64,000 nt of DNA from Rhodococcus spongiicola. GTDB lineage: Bacteria > Actinomycetota > Actinomycetes > Mycobacteriales > Mycobacteriaceae. Under the pieces are notes generated by a model, which was given only the letters and a program-made list of their open reading frames with translations, was not told the origin of the DNA and did not search any database. The position numbers were made by a program, and so were the translations under genes. The DNA is taken from NCBI RefSeq assembly GCF_004011835.1, contig NZ_RKLN01000004.1, forward strand, positions 256,318 through 320,317, written 5' to 3'. Below are positions 51,239 to 59,816 of the stretch, one piece after another; position 1 is the stretch's first letter; every line of letters starts with the position of its first letter.

Positions 51239-52423
51239 ATGGCAGGGGTGGCACCATTCTCAGACGATACGCCGCGCACCCCCGGTGCAGGTTCGATTGC
51301 GGGGATGGTCGAGGCTCTGCGGCTCGTCGACCATCACTGCCACGGGGTGGTGCGCGCACCACTCGAGCGCCGGGCCTTCGAGTCCATGCTGTGCGAGGCC
51401 GCAGCGCCCGGGCGTTGGCACGGCAGCCTCTTCGATACGCATGTCGGAATCGCGGTGCGCCGGTTGTGCGCACCGGTTCTGGATCTGGCACCGCACGCCG
51501 AACCCGACGAATACCTCGAACGGCGTGCCGAGCTCGGCGTCGACGAGGTCGCCGGACGGCTGCTACGCGCGGCCGGAATATCCGAATTCCTGGTCGACAC
51601 AGGGTTTCACCCCGAACAGCTGACCACGCCGGACGTGTTGGCCGCGTATGCCGGCGGCACCGCACGCGAGGTGGTCCGCCTCGAACGGGTAGCCGAGGAG
51701 ACGATCGCCGTGTGCAGCGCCGGCACGTTCGCGCAGGAGTGCCGCGCCCGGCTCGGTGATGCGGCCCGCACAGCGATCGCCTTCAAATCCATTGCCGCCT
51801 ACCGAGTGGGGCTCGATCTTGCACCGGAAAGACCCTCTGACGCAGCGGTTTTCACCGCTGCAGCGCGATGGGCGTCGGGGGTTGCCGCCGGAAAACCGAT
51901 TCGTCTCGCCGACGAGACGCTGATCCGGTTCCTGATCTGGACGGCCATCGATCTCGGGTTGCCGATCCAATTCCACGTGGGATACGGCGACGCCGACATC
52001 AACCTTGCCCGCGCGGACCCGTCGCTCCTGACGCCGCTGCTGCGTGCTACCGCCGATCGGGGTGTGCCGATCATGCTGCTGCACAACTACCCGTTCCACC
52101 GGCACGCCGGCTACCTTGCGCAGGTGTTCGACCACGTGTTCGTCGATGTCGGACTGGCCGTCCACAACGTCGGTCGCGGGGGAGCGGCCCGCGTCCTGGC
52201 CGAATTGCTGGAGCTGGCACCGTTCGGTTCGGTGCTGTTCTCCACGGACGCCTACGGCCTGCCCGAACTGTTCCATGTGAGCGCCGTGCGGTTTCGGGAC
52301 GCCCTCGCGACGGTCGTGGAAGAACAGGTGGCCCGTGGAGATTGGTCCGAAGATGATGCCATGCGGATCGCCCGCACGATCGGGTCGGAGAACGCCACCC
52401 GCGCCTACCGCCTGTACCAGTGA
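51239..52423 (+). CDS. Amidohydrolase (FluG N-terminal-like)
   Basis: This 394-residue protein is read from the ATG at 51239; a GTG at 51248 is possible. The TIM-barrel metal sites are visible: LVDHHCHGVV near residue 28, PIQFHVGYGDADI, LLHNYPFHRHAGY, and SVLFSTDAYG near the end with the final Asp. This resembles the amidohydrolase half of the fungal FluG protein, whose other half is a glutamine-synthetase domain. Here that other half is encoded by the divergent gene. It probably hydrolyses the amide made by its neighbour. Confidence 0.82.
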   Translation: MAGVAPFSDDTPRTPGAGSIAGMVEALRLVDHHCHGVVRAPLERRAFESMLCEAAAPGRWHGSLFDTHVGIAVRRLCAPVLDLAPHAEPDEYLERRAELGVDEVAGRLLRAAGISEFLVDTGFHPEQLTTPDVLAAYAGGTAREVVRLERVAEETIAVCSAGTFAQECRARLGDAARTAIAFKSIAAYRVGLDLAPERPSDAAVFTAAARWASGVAAGKPIRLADETLIRFLIWTAIDLGLPIQFHVGYGDADINLARADPSLLTPLLRATADRGVPIMLLHNYPFHRHAGYLAQVFDHVFVDVGLAVHNVGRGGAARVLAELLELAPFGSVLFSTDAYGLPELFHVSAVRFRDALATVVEEQVARGDWSEDDAMRIARTIGSENATRAYRLYQ

Positions 52424-52537
52424 GAGGACCGATCGGTCCGAAACGCCCAGGCATAGTGTTGGGTGACGCGCGTCACCTGAGTGGCGTAGTTTCACCGTCT
52501 ACACGCCGCACCGATATGCATGAGCCAGGAGTAGCCA

Positions 52538-54160
52538 ATGCTCAGTACGATGAACGACTCACCGCTATCCATCGCGCAACTGCTGCGGTACGGCAGTACC
52601 GTCCACGCGGGCGCAGAGGTGGTCACCTGGACTGAGTCGGGCCCTCGTCGACGCACGTACGCGGAGGTCGGCCGCCGGTGCGCGGCGTTGGCGCACGCGC
52701 TGCGTGGGCTCGGCGTCGACGGTGACGATCGAGTGGCGACCTTCATGTGGAACAACGCCGAGCACCTCGAGGCGTACCTGGCGGTTCCGTCGATGGGTGC
52801 CGTGCTGCACACGCTCAACATCCGTCTCTTCCCGGAGCAGCTGACCTACGTCGCCAACCATGCGGAGGATCGGATCGTCATCGTCGACGCCACCTTGGTT
52901 CCGCTGCTGGGTCCGCTGTTGGCACAGATGAAGACGGTCGAGCACGTCATCGTCACCGGCGATTCGACGGCCGGGCTCGAGGCGCCCGAGGGCGTCCAGG
53001 TGCACACCTACGAGGCCCTCATCGCGGGCGAGCCGACCGAGTTCGACTGGCCGGAGCTCGACGAACGATCGGCTGCGGCAATGTGCTACACGTCGGGAAC
53101 CACCGGAGACCCCAAGGGGGTCGCCTACTCGCACCGTTCGATCTACCTGCACTCGATGCAGGTGTGCATGTCCGACGGGTTAGGCCTGGCAGCGGGTGAC
53201 CGGGTGCTCGCGGTGGTGCCGCAGTTCCACGCGATGTCGTGGGGCCTGCCGTACGGGGCGTTCATGGCCGGGGCGTCACTGATCATGCCGGACCGGTTCC
53301 TGCAACCGGCGCCACTGGCCGAGTTGATCGCGGCCGAGCGTCCGACGTACGCAGCCGCCGTCCCGACGATCTGGCAAGCACTGCACCTTTACCTCGAGGA
53401 GAATCCGCAGGACATCTCGTCGATCCGGGCAGCGCTCGTCGGTGGGTCGGCCGTGCCGCCGTCGTTGATGCACGCGTTCGAGAACGACCACCAGGTGTCC
53501 GTGCTGCACGCGTGGGGTATGACCGAGACGTCGCCTCTGGGGTCGGTCGCGCACGCGCCGGCCGGCAGCACGGGGGAGGAGCGGTGGAAGTACCGCTACA
53601 CCCAGGGACGGTTCCCGGCCTCCGTCGAGGCGCGGCTGATCGACGACGACGGCAACCGGGTGCCGCACGATGGCACCAGCGTCGGCGAACTAGAGGTACG
53701 GGGGCCCTGGATCACCTCGTCGTACTACGGGGCCGACGCGCCCGACAAGTTCCACGACGGTTGGCTGCGGACCGGTGACGTCGGGTCGATCACTGCGGAC
53801 GGCTACCTCACACTGACCGACCGGACCAAGGACATCATCAAGTCTGGTGGCGAGTGGATCTCATCGGTCGACCTCGAGAACGCGGTGATGGCGCATCCAG
53901 CCGTCGCCGAGGCCGCGGTGATCGGTATCCCGGACGAGAAGTGGGACGAGCGGCCGCTCGTGGCCGTGGTGCTGCGCGAGGGCAGCGAGACCACACTGGA
54001 CCAGTTGCGCGACTTCCTGGCCGACAAGGTCGCCAAATGGCAGTTGCCGGAGAACTGGGCGGTGATCCAGGAGGTGCCCAAGACCAGCGTCGGAAAGTTC
54101 GACAAGAAGCGGTTGCGCGCCGACTTCCACGACGGGAATCTCGACGTCACGCGGCTGTGA
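52538..54160 (+). CDS. fadD: Fatty acyl-CoA ligase (FadD type)
   Basis: This 540-residue protein starts at the ATG at 52538, with an alternative at 52550. It has the AMP-binding core CYTSGTTGDPKGVAYSH near residue 185, HAWGMTETSPLG, the hinge GWLRTGDVGSI, and DRTKDIIKSGGEWISS near 430, with the catalytic Lys in KTSVGKFDKK at the end. It activates a medium- or long-chain fatty acid with ATP and CoA. No neighbouring beta-oxidation gene is in the same operon. Confidence 0.9.
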   Translation: MLSTMNDSPLSIAQLLRYGSTVHAGAEVVTWTESGPRRRTYAEVGRRCAALAHALRGLGVDGDDRVATFMWNNAEHLEAYLAVPSMGAVLHTLNIRLFPEQLTYVANHAEDRIVIVDATLVPLLGPLLAQMKTVEHVIVTGDSTAGLEAPEGVQVHTYEALIAGEPTEFDWPELDERSAAAMCYTSGTTGDPKGVAYSHRSIYLHSMQVCMSDGLGLAAGDRVLAVVPQFHAMSWGLPYGAFMAGASLIMPDRFLQPAPLAELIAAERPTYAAAVPTIWQALHLYLEENPQDISSIRAALVGGSAVPPSLMHAFENDHQVSVLHAWGMTETSPLGSVAHAPAGSTGEERWKYRYTQGRFPASVEARLIDDDGNRVPHDGTSVGELEVRGPWITSSYYGADAPDKFHDGWLRTGDVGSITADGYLTLTDRTKDIIKSGGEWISSVDLENAVMAHPAVAEAAVIGIPDEKWDERPLVAVVLREGSETTLDQLRDFLADKVAKWQLPENWAVIQEVPKTSVGKFDKKRLRADFHDGNLDVTRL

Positions 54161-54177
54161 CGCGCCGGTTCGGCGCG
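54161..54177 (+). terminator. Short hairpin directly after fadD
   Basis: A 6-bp stem cgcgcc / ggcgcg with a 5-nt loop begins immediately after the stop codon. It is short and without a T tract, so only weakly supported. Confidence 0.3.
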
Positions 54178-54208
54178 CTACGCCTTCGAACGTCCGCCGC
54201 TCGCGCGG

Positions 54209-54616
54209 CTATGACGCGCTGCCGAAATGGATCGGGGACGGGGTGACGTCGAAATGGAGGGTGGTCGTCGCCGGCTCACCCTGCGGCGGCGCGAAACTGA
54301 AGACAGCGGTGTATCGGCCCGGTTCGTTGATGGGGGTGGCGACCGTGGCGAAGCCCAGCGTCAACGGAACCGTCCTCGTCGTTTGCTCGCCGTCAGGTTC
54401 GATGACCTCGAGCGTGACGGGGGTGGTGGCATCTTCGCCGGTGGGGGTCGGTGTGACAGTTACCGCGAGGGTGGTGATGTTGTTCGAGTACACGGTGCCG
54501 ATCGGCGGGTAAGCGGTGATCTGGTACGTCGTCGCGGCGGAGGCGATCGGAGCGAGTGCGACAAGCGCGGCACCGGCCAGAGCGGCGATGGCGACGGACC
54601 TGTGTTGGAGGCTCAT
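54209..54616 (-). CDS. Secreted beta-rich protein of unknown function
   Basis: From the ATG at 54616 (aaaggga upstream) the protein has 135 residues. A signal peptide ends at APIASA, followed by ATTYQITAYPPIGTVYSNN. The mature part alternates Thr/Val-rich strands and turns (VTVTPTPTGEDATTPVTLEV), like an immunoglobulin-type or bacterial Big domain: GRYTAVFSFAPP. No catalytic residues or Cys are present. It may be a cell-surface or secreted binding protein. It is convergent with fadD. Confidence 0.72.
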   Translation of the reverse strand: MSLQHRSVAIAALAGAALVALAPIASAATTYQITAYPPIGTVYSNNITTLAVTVTPTPTGEDATTPVTLEVIEPDGEQTTRTVPLTLGFATVATPINEPGRYTAVFSFAPPQGEPATTTLHFDVTPSPIHFGSAS

Positions 54617-54781
54617 ACGAATCCCTTTCCTTAGCGCCGTCAACGGTGGTGGCTCGTCAACGGCGGTGACTCGTTGAAGACCGCAACGCTATCGACGCGA
54701 TCGGCCGCGCTCGGGAGGACTCGCGCCGGAGGAACGGTTTTCACCCGAATCGGGTGAGTTGGACTCTTTCCGCAGCGTACG

Positions 54782-55942
54782 TCAGACCGATCGGTGGTCG
54801 CCATCGCCGTGGGTCTCAGCGAGGAGCCGTGCCATGCTCCGGTCGGCCTTGAGGCCGGAGCCGGTCAGAATCGCTACCACGATGCTGCTTTCGGAAATCG
54901 AGCCATGCCGCAGGAAGTCGGGGAGGGCGGCGATGACCATTGCACTCGTTGGTTCCGCGTACAGGCCGCGGGCGGCGAGGCGTCGCACCGCCGGCCCGAT
55001 GGCTGTCTCGGGGACGGCGACCATGTCGCCCCCTGAGGCGCGAACCGCGTCGAGCACCTCCCGGTCGCGGACGGGCACCGCGATCGATGTTCCCTCCGCG
55101 ACGGTGGGGGTCCACCGACCCGGTTCCCGCGAGACCTCGGGGCGACCCGCCGTGAAGGCCTCCACCAGCGGGCTGCAGTTCTGTGGTTGTACGACGAGGA
55201 TGCGTGGCGGCTTCTCGATTGCACCGGAGCGTACGAGTTCGTCGAAGCCGATCGAACACCCCAGGGCCAGGCTTCCGGCACCGGCCGGCAAGAGGACGGC
55301 GTCCGGGACGCCGAAGCCGAGGTCCTCCCAGATCTCGTACGCGAGCAGCTTCGTTCCCTGGAGGAAGAACGGGTGCCAGTTGTGGCTCGCGTAGAAGAGC
55401 TCACCAGAACGTCTGACCGCCTCAACGGCAGTCGCGTGCCGATCGCCGGGAACGAGATCCACCCGGGCGCCGTGGAACCGGCTCTGGAGCAACTTCGCCT
55501 CGGAAGTCGACTGGGGAGCGAGGATGGTGGCATGGATTCCGGCTGCGGCGGCATACGCTGCCACCGAGGCGCCACCGTTGCCGCTACTGTCCTCCAGGAT
55601 CTCCTCGATGCCCTGGTGAGCCAGGACCGACATCATCACTGACGAACCGCGATCCTTGAAACTCCCTGTGGGATTGAACCATTCGGGCTTGACGTGCAGA
55701 GTGATGCCCTCGACCGTCAGATCGAGCATCGGTGTGCAACCCTCGCCGAGACTCACCGGCCGCATCGCGAACGGCAGCGCGCGGGAGTATCGCCACTGCG
55801 AGCGCACCGAGGTGTCGACGTCACCGCCTGTGATCCCAGGGAGTGGTGAAACCAGCAGCGGTGACCCGTCCGCTGCCCGCCATCGGGGCGTGTCGATCGG
55901 ATAGTGGCTGCCGTCGCGGCCGACGAGGGTGCTGGGCGGCAC
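54782..55942 (-). CDS. Threonine synthase-like PLP enzyme
   Basis: This 386-residue protein belongs to the fold-type II PLP enzymes. The PLP lysine is in NPTGSFKDRGSSV, followed by the phosphate-binding SSGNGGASVAAYA, AGAGSLALG near 230 and a C-terminal AILTGSGLKA. An N-terminal part without the zinc-finger-like Cys residues of some threonine synthases is present. It may make threonine or act as a threonine/serine deaminase or related lyase. It starts 3 bp after the stop of a glycosyltransferase gene, so the two form an operon. Confidence 0.8.
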   Translation of the reverse strand: MPPSTLVGRDGSHYPIDTPRWRAADGSPLLVSPLPGITGGDVDTSVRSQWRYSRALPFAMRPVSLGEGCTPMLDLTVEGITLHVKPEWFNPTGSFKDRGSSVMMSVLAHQGIEEILEDSSGNGGASVAAYAAAAGIHATILAPQSTSEAKLLQSRFHGARVDLVPGDRHATAVEAVRRSGELFYASHNWHPFFLQGTKLLAYEIWEDLGFGVPDAVLLPAGAGSLALGCSIGFDELVRSGAIEKPPRILVVQPQNCSPLVEAFTAGRPEVSREPGRWTPTVAEGTSIAVPVRDREVLDAVRASGGDMVAVPETAIGPAVRRLAARGLYAEPTSAMVIAALPDFLRHGSISESSIVVAILTGSGLKADRSMARLLAETHGDGDHRSV

Positions 55943-55945
55943 GGA

Positions 55946-56680
55946 TCAGCGCTTCTTGCCGAACCGCAGCTTCCACGGCACCAGCGCCGACTCGAGTTGG
56001 ACGGCCAGGCTCATCTTCGACACGCCCTCGGTGCGTTCCTCGAACCGGATCGGGACCTCCGCGATCCGCATGCCCCGACTGGTGGTGCGGTAGTTCATCT
56101 CCACTTGGAACGAGTAGCCGTTGCTGTGGATCGACCCGACGTCGATCGCCTCGAGCGTACGAGCGTGCCACGCCTTGAACCCTGCGGTCGCGTCCTTCAC
56201 CCCGAGCCGCAGGATCGCGTTGACGTAGAAGTTGGCCCACGCGGACAGCGCCTTGCGGTGCCACGGCCAGTCGCTCGCGACCGCACCACCGGGGACATAC
56301 CGGGAGCCGAGGACGACGGCGGCGTCGGTCGTGGTGAGGGTGCGGATCATCGCGGGAATGACCTCGCACGGGTGCGAGAGATCGGCGTCCATCTGGATGA
56401 CGATGTCGGCGCCGCCCTCGAGCGCACGAGTCATGCCTGCGACGTAGGCGCGCCCGAGTCCGTCCTTGGCGGTGCGGTGCAGCACCCTGATCGGAAGTGC
56501 GGAGTCGATCGCGAGCTTCTCGGCGACCTCGCCGGTGCCGTCGGGAGAGTTGTCGTCAACCACCAGCAGGTGCAGATTCGGGACCTCCAACGCGGCCAGC
56601 TGCTCGACGAGCGTCGGCAGATTGTCGCGTTCGTTGTACGTAGGTACAACGACGGTCGTCTTCGGCGAACTGCTGTCCAT
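55946..56680 (-). CDS. Polyprenol monophosphomannose synthase-like glycosyltransferase
   Basis: From the ATG at 56680 (ggaagg upstream) the protein has 244 residues. It is a family 2 glycosyltransferase: VVVPTYNERDNLPTLVEQ, VVDDNSPDGTG, the metal-binding DADLSHP near residue 95, and RYVPGGAVASDWPWHRK followed by FEERTEGVSKMS. These match dolichol/polyprenol-phosphate mannose synthases (Ppm1 domain 2), which supply mannose for lipoarabinomannan and related wall lipids. It lacks the N-terminal membrane acyltransferase part seen when Ppm1 is fused with Lnt, so that function would be elsewhere. Confidence 0.87.
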   Translation of the reverse strand: MDSSSPKTTVVVPTYNERDNLPTLVEQLAALEVPNLHLLVVDDNSPDGTGEVAEKLAIDSALPIRVLHRTAKDGLGRAYVAGMTRALEGGADIVIQMDADLSHPCEVIPAMIRTLTTTDAAVVLGSRYVPGGAVASDWPWHRKALSAWANFYVNAILRLGVKDATAGFKAWHARTLEAIDVGSIHSNGYSFQVEMNYRTTSRGMRIAEVPIRFEERTEGVSKMSLAVQLESALVPWKLRFGKKR

Positions 56681-56784
56681 GGTGCCTTCCCGGTGATCAC
56701 ACGCTGACGTCTCCAGCAAGAGCGAGTGTGGTCATGAATGCAAGCGAAGGCAACTTACCTGGGGTTTCCTCGTGGTTTACCCGC

Positions 56785-57183
56785 CTACTCGGCTATGTTC
56801 ACCAACCACGAGACGCCGAAGCGGTCGGCGCACGCCCCGAACGTGTCGCCCCACACCTGCTTGTCGAGGGGTGTCTGGGTGGTGCCGGAAGCAGAGAGTT
56901 TGTCCCAGTAGCGACGGAGTTCGGCGGCGTCGTCGCCGCTGAGACTCACCGCCATGTCGGTGCCGACGTTGTGTTCGGCGCCGGGCGGCGTGTCCGCAGC
57001 CATGATCGTGAAGCCGCTGTCCGTCTCGAGGATTGCGTGCATGATCTTGTCGCCGTCCACGGGCGAACCGAAGTCGCCGTACGTGATCATGTTCAGGGTG
57101 CCGCCGAACACACTCCGGTAGAACTCCATCGCCTCGCGGGTGTTGCCGGCGAAGAGGATGTACGGGTTGAGCAGAGAGGCCAT
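56785..57183 (-). CDS. PhnB-like VOC protein
   Basis: This 132-residue protein has the VOC pattern of PhnB-like proteins: LLNPYILFAGNTREAMEFYR, GGTLNMITYGDF, IMHAILETDSGFTIMAAD and WGDTFGACADRFGVSWLVN near the C-terminus. Conserved metal ligands of true glyoxalases are weak, as usual for this subgroup. Function in this group is unsettled; some bind antibiotics. It is read as a single gene with 100 bp to the glycosyltransferase. Confidence 0.8.
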   Translation of the reverse strand: MASLLNPYILFAGNTREAMEFYRSVFGGTLNMITYGDFGSPVDGDKIMHAILETDSGFTIMAADTPPGAEHNVGTDMAVSLSGDDAAELRRYWDKLSASGTTQTPLDKQVWGDTFGACADRFGVSWLVNIAE

Positions 57184-57333
57184 GAGACGCTCCTGGGCTC
57201 GTCGCGGTTCGTGCCGATCGATGACGCGGGAACTGCTCTTCGCGATCTCACGGTACCGCCGATCGCCCCGTGCCGAGGCGGTTCGACGAGGCTGCCAGGG
57301 CGGGGGGATCCTGTCCGGACGCTTTTACGCCCG

Positions 57334-58497
57334 TCAGGGAGCGACGTCGCCGACACCGGTGAAGCCGTACCGATCGCACGGGCCGATGATCGCGATCTCG
57401 AACAGTCCGGAGCCGATGTAGGTGTCGCCGTCTTCGGTGAGCGTGAAGCGGGTGAGATTGTCGACGGGGCACAGCATCTTCTTCCACGGTTCGATGGCGG
57501 CGACTTTCTCGCGCAGTCCCTGCACGACCAGGTCGCCCTGCCACATGCCGTGCCGCCAGTCCGGTTCGAGCCCGTAGCCGGTGCCCACTCCCAGGTAGTG
57601 GGGCAGCAGCGGTTCGCAAGTGACGGTCAGAATCTCGTCGGGCTTGCCGTAGCCGCCGGGGCGGTGGAACTCGAGGCTTGCGCCGGCCACCTCGCGGGTG
57701 CCGGAGACGAACGTCAGATCATGTTCGGGTCGGCCCAGCCACTCGGGTTCGCGGTCACGATCGGCCCACACCCTGGTGGCGTCCTCGACGATCCGACGGC
57801 CCTGACGATCCTCCTGCATCATCACAATGATCGAGAACTCCTCGAACTGCATGACCGTATAGATCCAGAAGAAGTTCTGTTCCGCCGCGAGCGCCGAATC
57901 GGCGCGCCGACCAGGCGGCTCCGCCTCGCCCACCGGTCGCACACCCCACGAGCGGTCACGGTTGCCGCGCCACCTGTCGTCGGTGACGGGAATTGCCTCG
58001 CCGTCGACGGTCAGCGTTCCGCTCCACCTGCCGGTCTGGACGAAGCGCTGCGTGTCGAACGTGACCCGCTCGAGCTGGCGGTGGAAGTGCCTTGCCTCGA
58101 GGGACGCCGGAACATCCGATTCGAAGACCAGGTCGAACGACAGGTCCGGCGTCTCGGGGGCCGGCTCGAGCACCACCCGCAGTCGGTGCAGCCCCTCGAG
58201 GACCTCGATGCGCAGCGGTCCCACCGAGAGGTCCATCCGGTCCGATCCGAGGGCCTTCGACGCGCGAGCGACGAGGTGATCGTCAGCGCGGCGGAGCACC
58301 GCGAAGGCGTCCGACACACCGAGGTTGGGGTACTGGCCGAGACCGATGATGAGGAACAGCGGTTCGCCGTCGGCGTCGAGGCCCGGGTGGCAGTTGAAGT
58401 AGTAGCGGTCGTAGAAGTTCCGGTCGGACGTACCGACGTGACGAATCGGCTCCGCGATCTGATGGACCGGGAAGTCATCCATGGGGGAGAGCATCAC
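57334..58497 (-). CDS. Conserved actinobacterial protein (DUF7064/7065-like)
   Basis: This 387-residue protein is rich in beta strands, with recurring patterns such as YYFNCHPGLDADGEPLFLII, WRGNRDRSWGVRPVGEAEPP and FEIAIIGPCDRYGFTG. It lacks a signal peptide and membrane helices. The form resembles the lipocalin-like DUF7064/DUF7065 proteins of actinobacteria and proteobacteria that accompany lipid or steroid catabolism genes. The ATG overlaps the phosphotransferase stop by 4 bp, so the two are co-translated. Function is unknown. Confidence 0.6.
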   Translation of the reverse strand: MMLSPMDDFPVHQIAEPIRHVGTSDRNFYDRYYFNCHPGLDADGEPLFLIIGLGQYPNLGVSDAFAVLRRADDHLVARASKALGSDRMDLSVGPLRIEVLEGLHRLRVVLEPAPETPDLSFDLVFESDVPASLEARHFHRQLERVTFDTQRFVQTGRWSGTLTVDGEAIPVTDDRWRGNRDRSWGVRPVGEAEPPGRRADSALAAEQNFFWIYTVMQFEEFSIIVMMQEDRQGRRIVEDATRVWADRDREPEWLGRPEHDLTFVSGTREVAGASLEFHRPGGYGKPDEILTVTCEPLLPHYLGVGTGYGLEPDWRHGMWQGDLVVQGLREKVAAIEPWKKMLCPVDNLTRFTLTEDGDTYIGSGLFEIAIIGPCDRYGFTGVGDVAP

Positions 58498-59681
58498 GCA
58501 ACCCCCTTCTCGTTCGGACCATTCCAGTAGGTGCCGTCGAGCATTCGTTCGAGGGTCGTTCGATGCAGGATCATGTCGTCCGGGTCGTCCGGGGCTTCGG
58601 CCTGGCCGAACGCTACGGCCCGACTCTGCACACGGAACATGATGATCGCGTGACGCAATGCGGCGTACAGGGTGAAGAAGTCGAGGTCGGTTGTGGAGTA
58701 ACCGGTGAGGTTGCGGTAGGTCTCGGCGACGTCGTCGCGTCGCAGGAAGTCGGGCAACCCGGGCAGTCCGGCGACGCCGGCGAGATCCTCGAAGAAGCGA
58801 TGGAGGAAAACCATCCAGCCCAGATCCAGCTCGCGGGGACCGAGAGTGGCCATCTCCCAGTCGAGGACCGCAACCGGTTCGAAGTCGCGGTAGATGATGT
58901 TGCCGACGCGCGCGTCACCCCAGCACAACACGGCCGGTCCGGTGACGGTGGGCCAATGCTCGTCGAGCCACTCGAGGCCGCGCTCGATCAACGGCGAGCG
59001 CGGGGTGGTCTCGACGACCCACTCGTAGTAGCGGTGCAGGCGGTTCACATGCGCGCACAGTGCCGCGTCGGCGGTGACGTCGTCGGATCCCGGATCGGGC
59101 GAGAGCGCCGGAAAAAGCTGTGCGGGTTCGGGTATCGAGTGCAGTTCGGCGAGCACACGAACCGACGAGTCCTGCAGTCGGCGTCGGTCCGCGGGGGAGG
59201 CTTCCGACAGCCAAGAGCCGAAGGTGTACGGCATCACGTCCGGTGGGATCTGCCCGTCGACTCGGTCCATCACGAAGAACTCGCCGCCGAGCGCGGCCGG
59301 CGACGTCTCGGACCAGTGGACGCGCGGCACCGGGACCGACGAGAGGATGCCGACGGTCTTGATGACCTGGTACTGCTGGTCCATGTCGTAGGAGGGGAAG
59401 ACCGGTACCGCCGAGGGGGCGGGAGCGATGCGCGCGACCAGGCCGTGGCGGCGTATCTCGCCGTCCTCGTGCCACAACACGTCGAACAGGATGGTCTCGC
59501 TCGACATGCCGTTGGCGTCCGGGACCTGCACATCGGTGACCGCGGGCTCCACGTCGGCAGGCAACTTGGTTCGGAGCCATCGCTGCAGACGATCGGCGAT
59601 CTCGGCGGGGTCGGTGCGGGATTCTCCGGGCCTGGCCATCTCGGAATAGTCGCGGCCGTTGTTCGTGTGCTCGAAACTCAT
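58494..59681 (-). CDS. Aminoglycoside-phosphotransferase-fold kinase (ACAD10-like)
   Basis: From the ATG at 59681 (aagggg upstream) the protein has 395 residues. The kinase-like fold is clear: VLCWGDARVGNIIYRDFE with catalytic Asp, then VAVLDWEMATLG with the metal-binding Asp near residue 285. The N-lobe includes GLVARIAPAPS. This subgroup is related to the phosphotransferase part of ACAD10/11 and is thought to phosphorylate hydroxy-acyl or other lipid-type substrates. It is the first gene of a two-gene operon with the DUF7064-like protein. Confidence 0.82.
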   Translation of the reverse strand: MSFEHTNNGRDYSEMARPGESRTDPAEIADRLQRWLRTKLPADVEPAVTDVQVPDANGMSSETILFDVLWHEDGEIRRHGLVARIAPAPSAVPVFPSYDMDQQYQVIKTVGILSSVPVPRVHWSETSPAALGGEFFVMDRVDGQIPPDVMPYTFGSWLSEASPADRRRLQDSSVRVLAELHSIPEPAQLFPALSPDPGSDDVTADAALCAHVNRLHRYYEWVVETTPRSPLIERGLEWLDEHWPTVTGPAVLCWGDARVGNIIYRDFEPVAVLDWEMATLGPRELDLGWMVFLHRFFEDLAGVAGLPGLPDFLRRDDVAETYRNLTGYSTTDLDFFTLYAALRHAIIMFRVQSRAVAFGQAEAPDDPDDMILHRTTLERMLDGTYWNGPNEKGVA

Positions 59682-59767
59682 GGCGCCCCTTCGACGGTGG
59701 TCCATCGAGTATCGGCTACGACGCGCCACCGAGGGGCCCGATCCGTCGGATTGGACCGGACATCGGA

Positions 59768-59795
59768 GACGGCCGCGCCCTACGGCGCGGCCGTC
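59768..59795. terminator. Hairpin after the P450 gene
   Basis: A perfect 12-bp stem, gacggccgcgcc at 59768-59779 with 59784-59795, has loop ctac. It lies 22 bp beyond the P450 stop and before the next minus-strand gene. No T tract is present. Confidence 0.65.
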
Positions 59796-59816
59796 CCTGA
59801 AATGTCGTTGGGTGAT

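Noticed and set aside
56728-58530. 600-codon plus-strand frame
   Set aside because: Covers the VOC and DUF7064-like genes in antisense; composition is Arg/Val/Glu-rich without domains.
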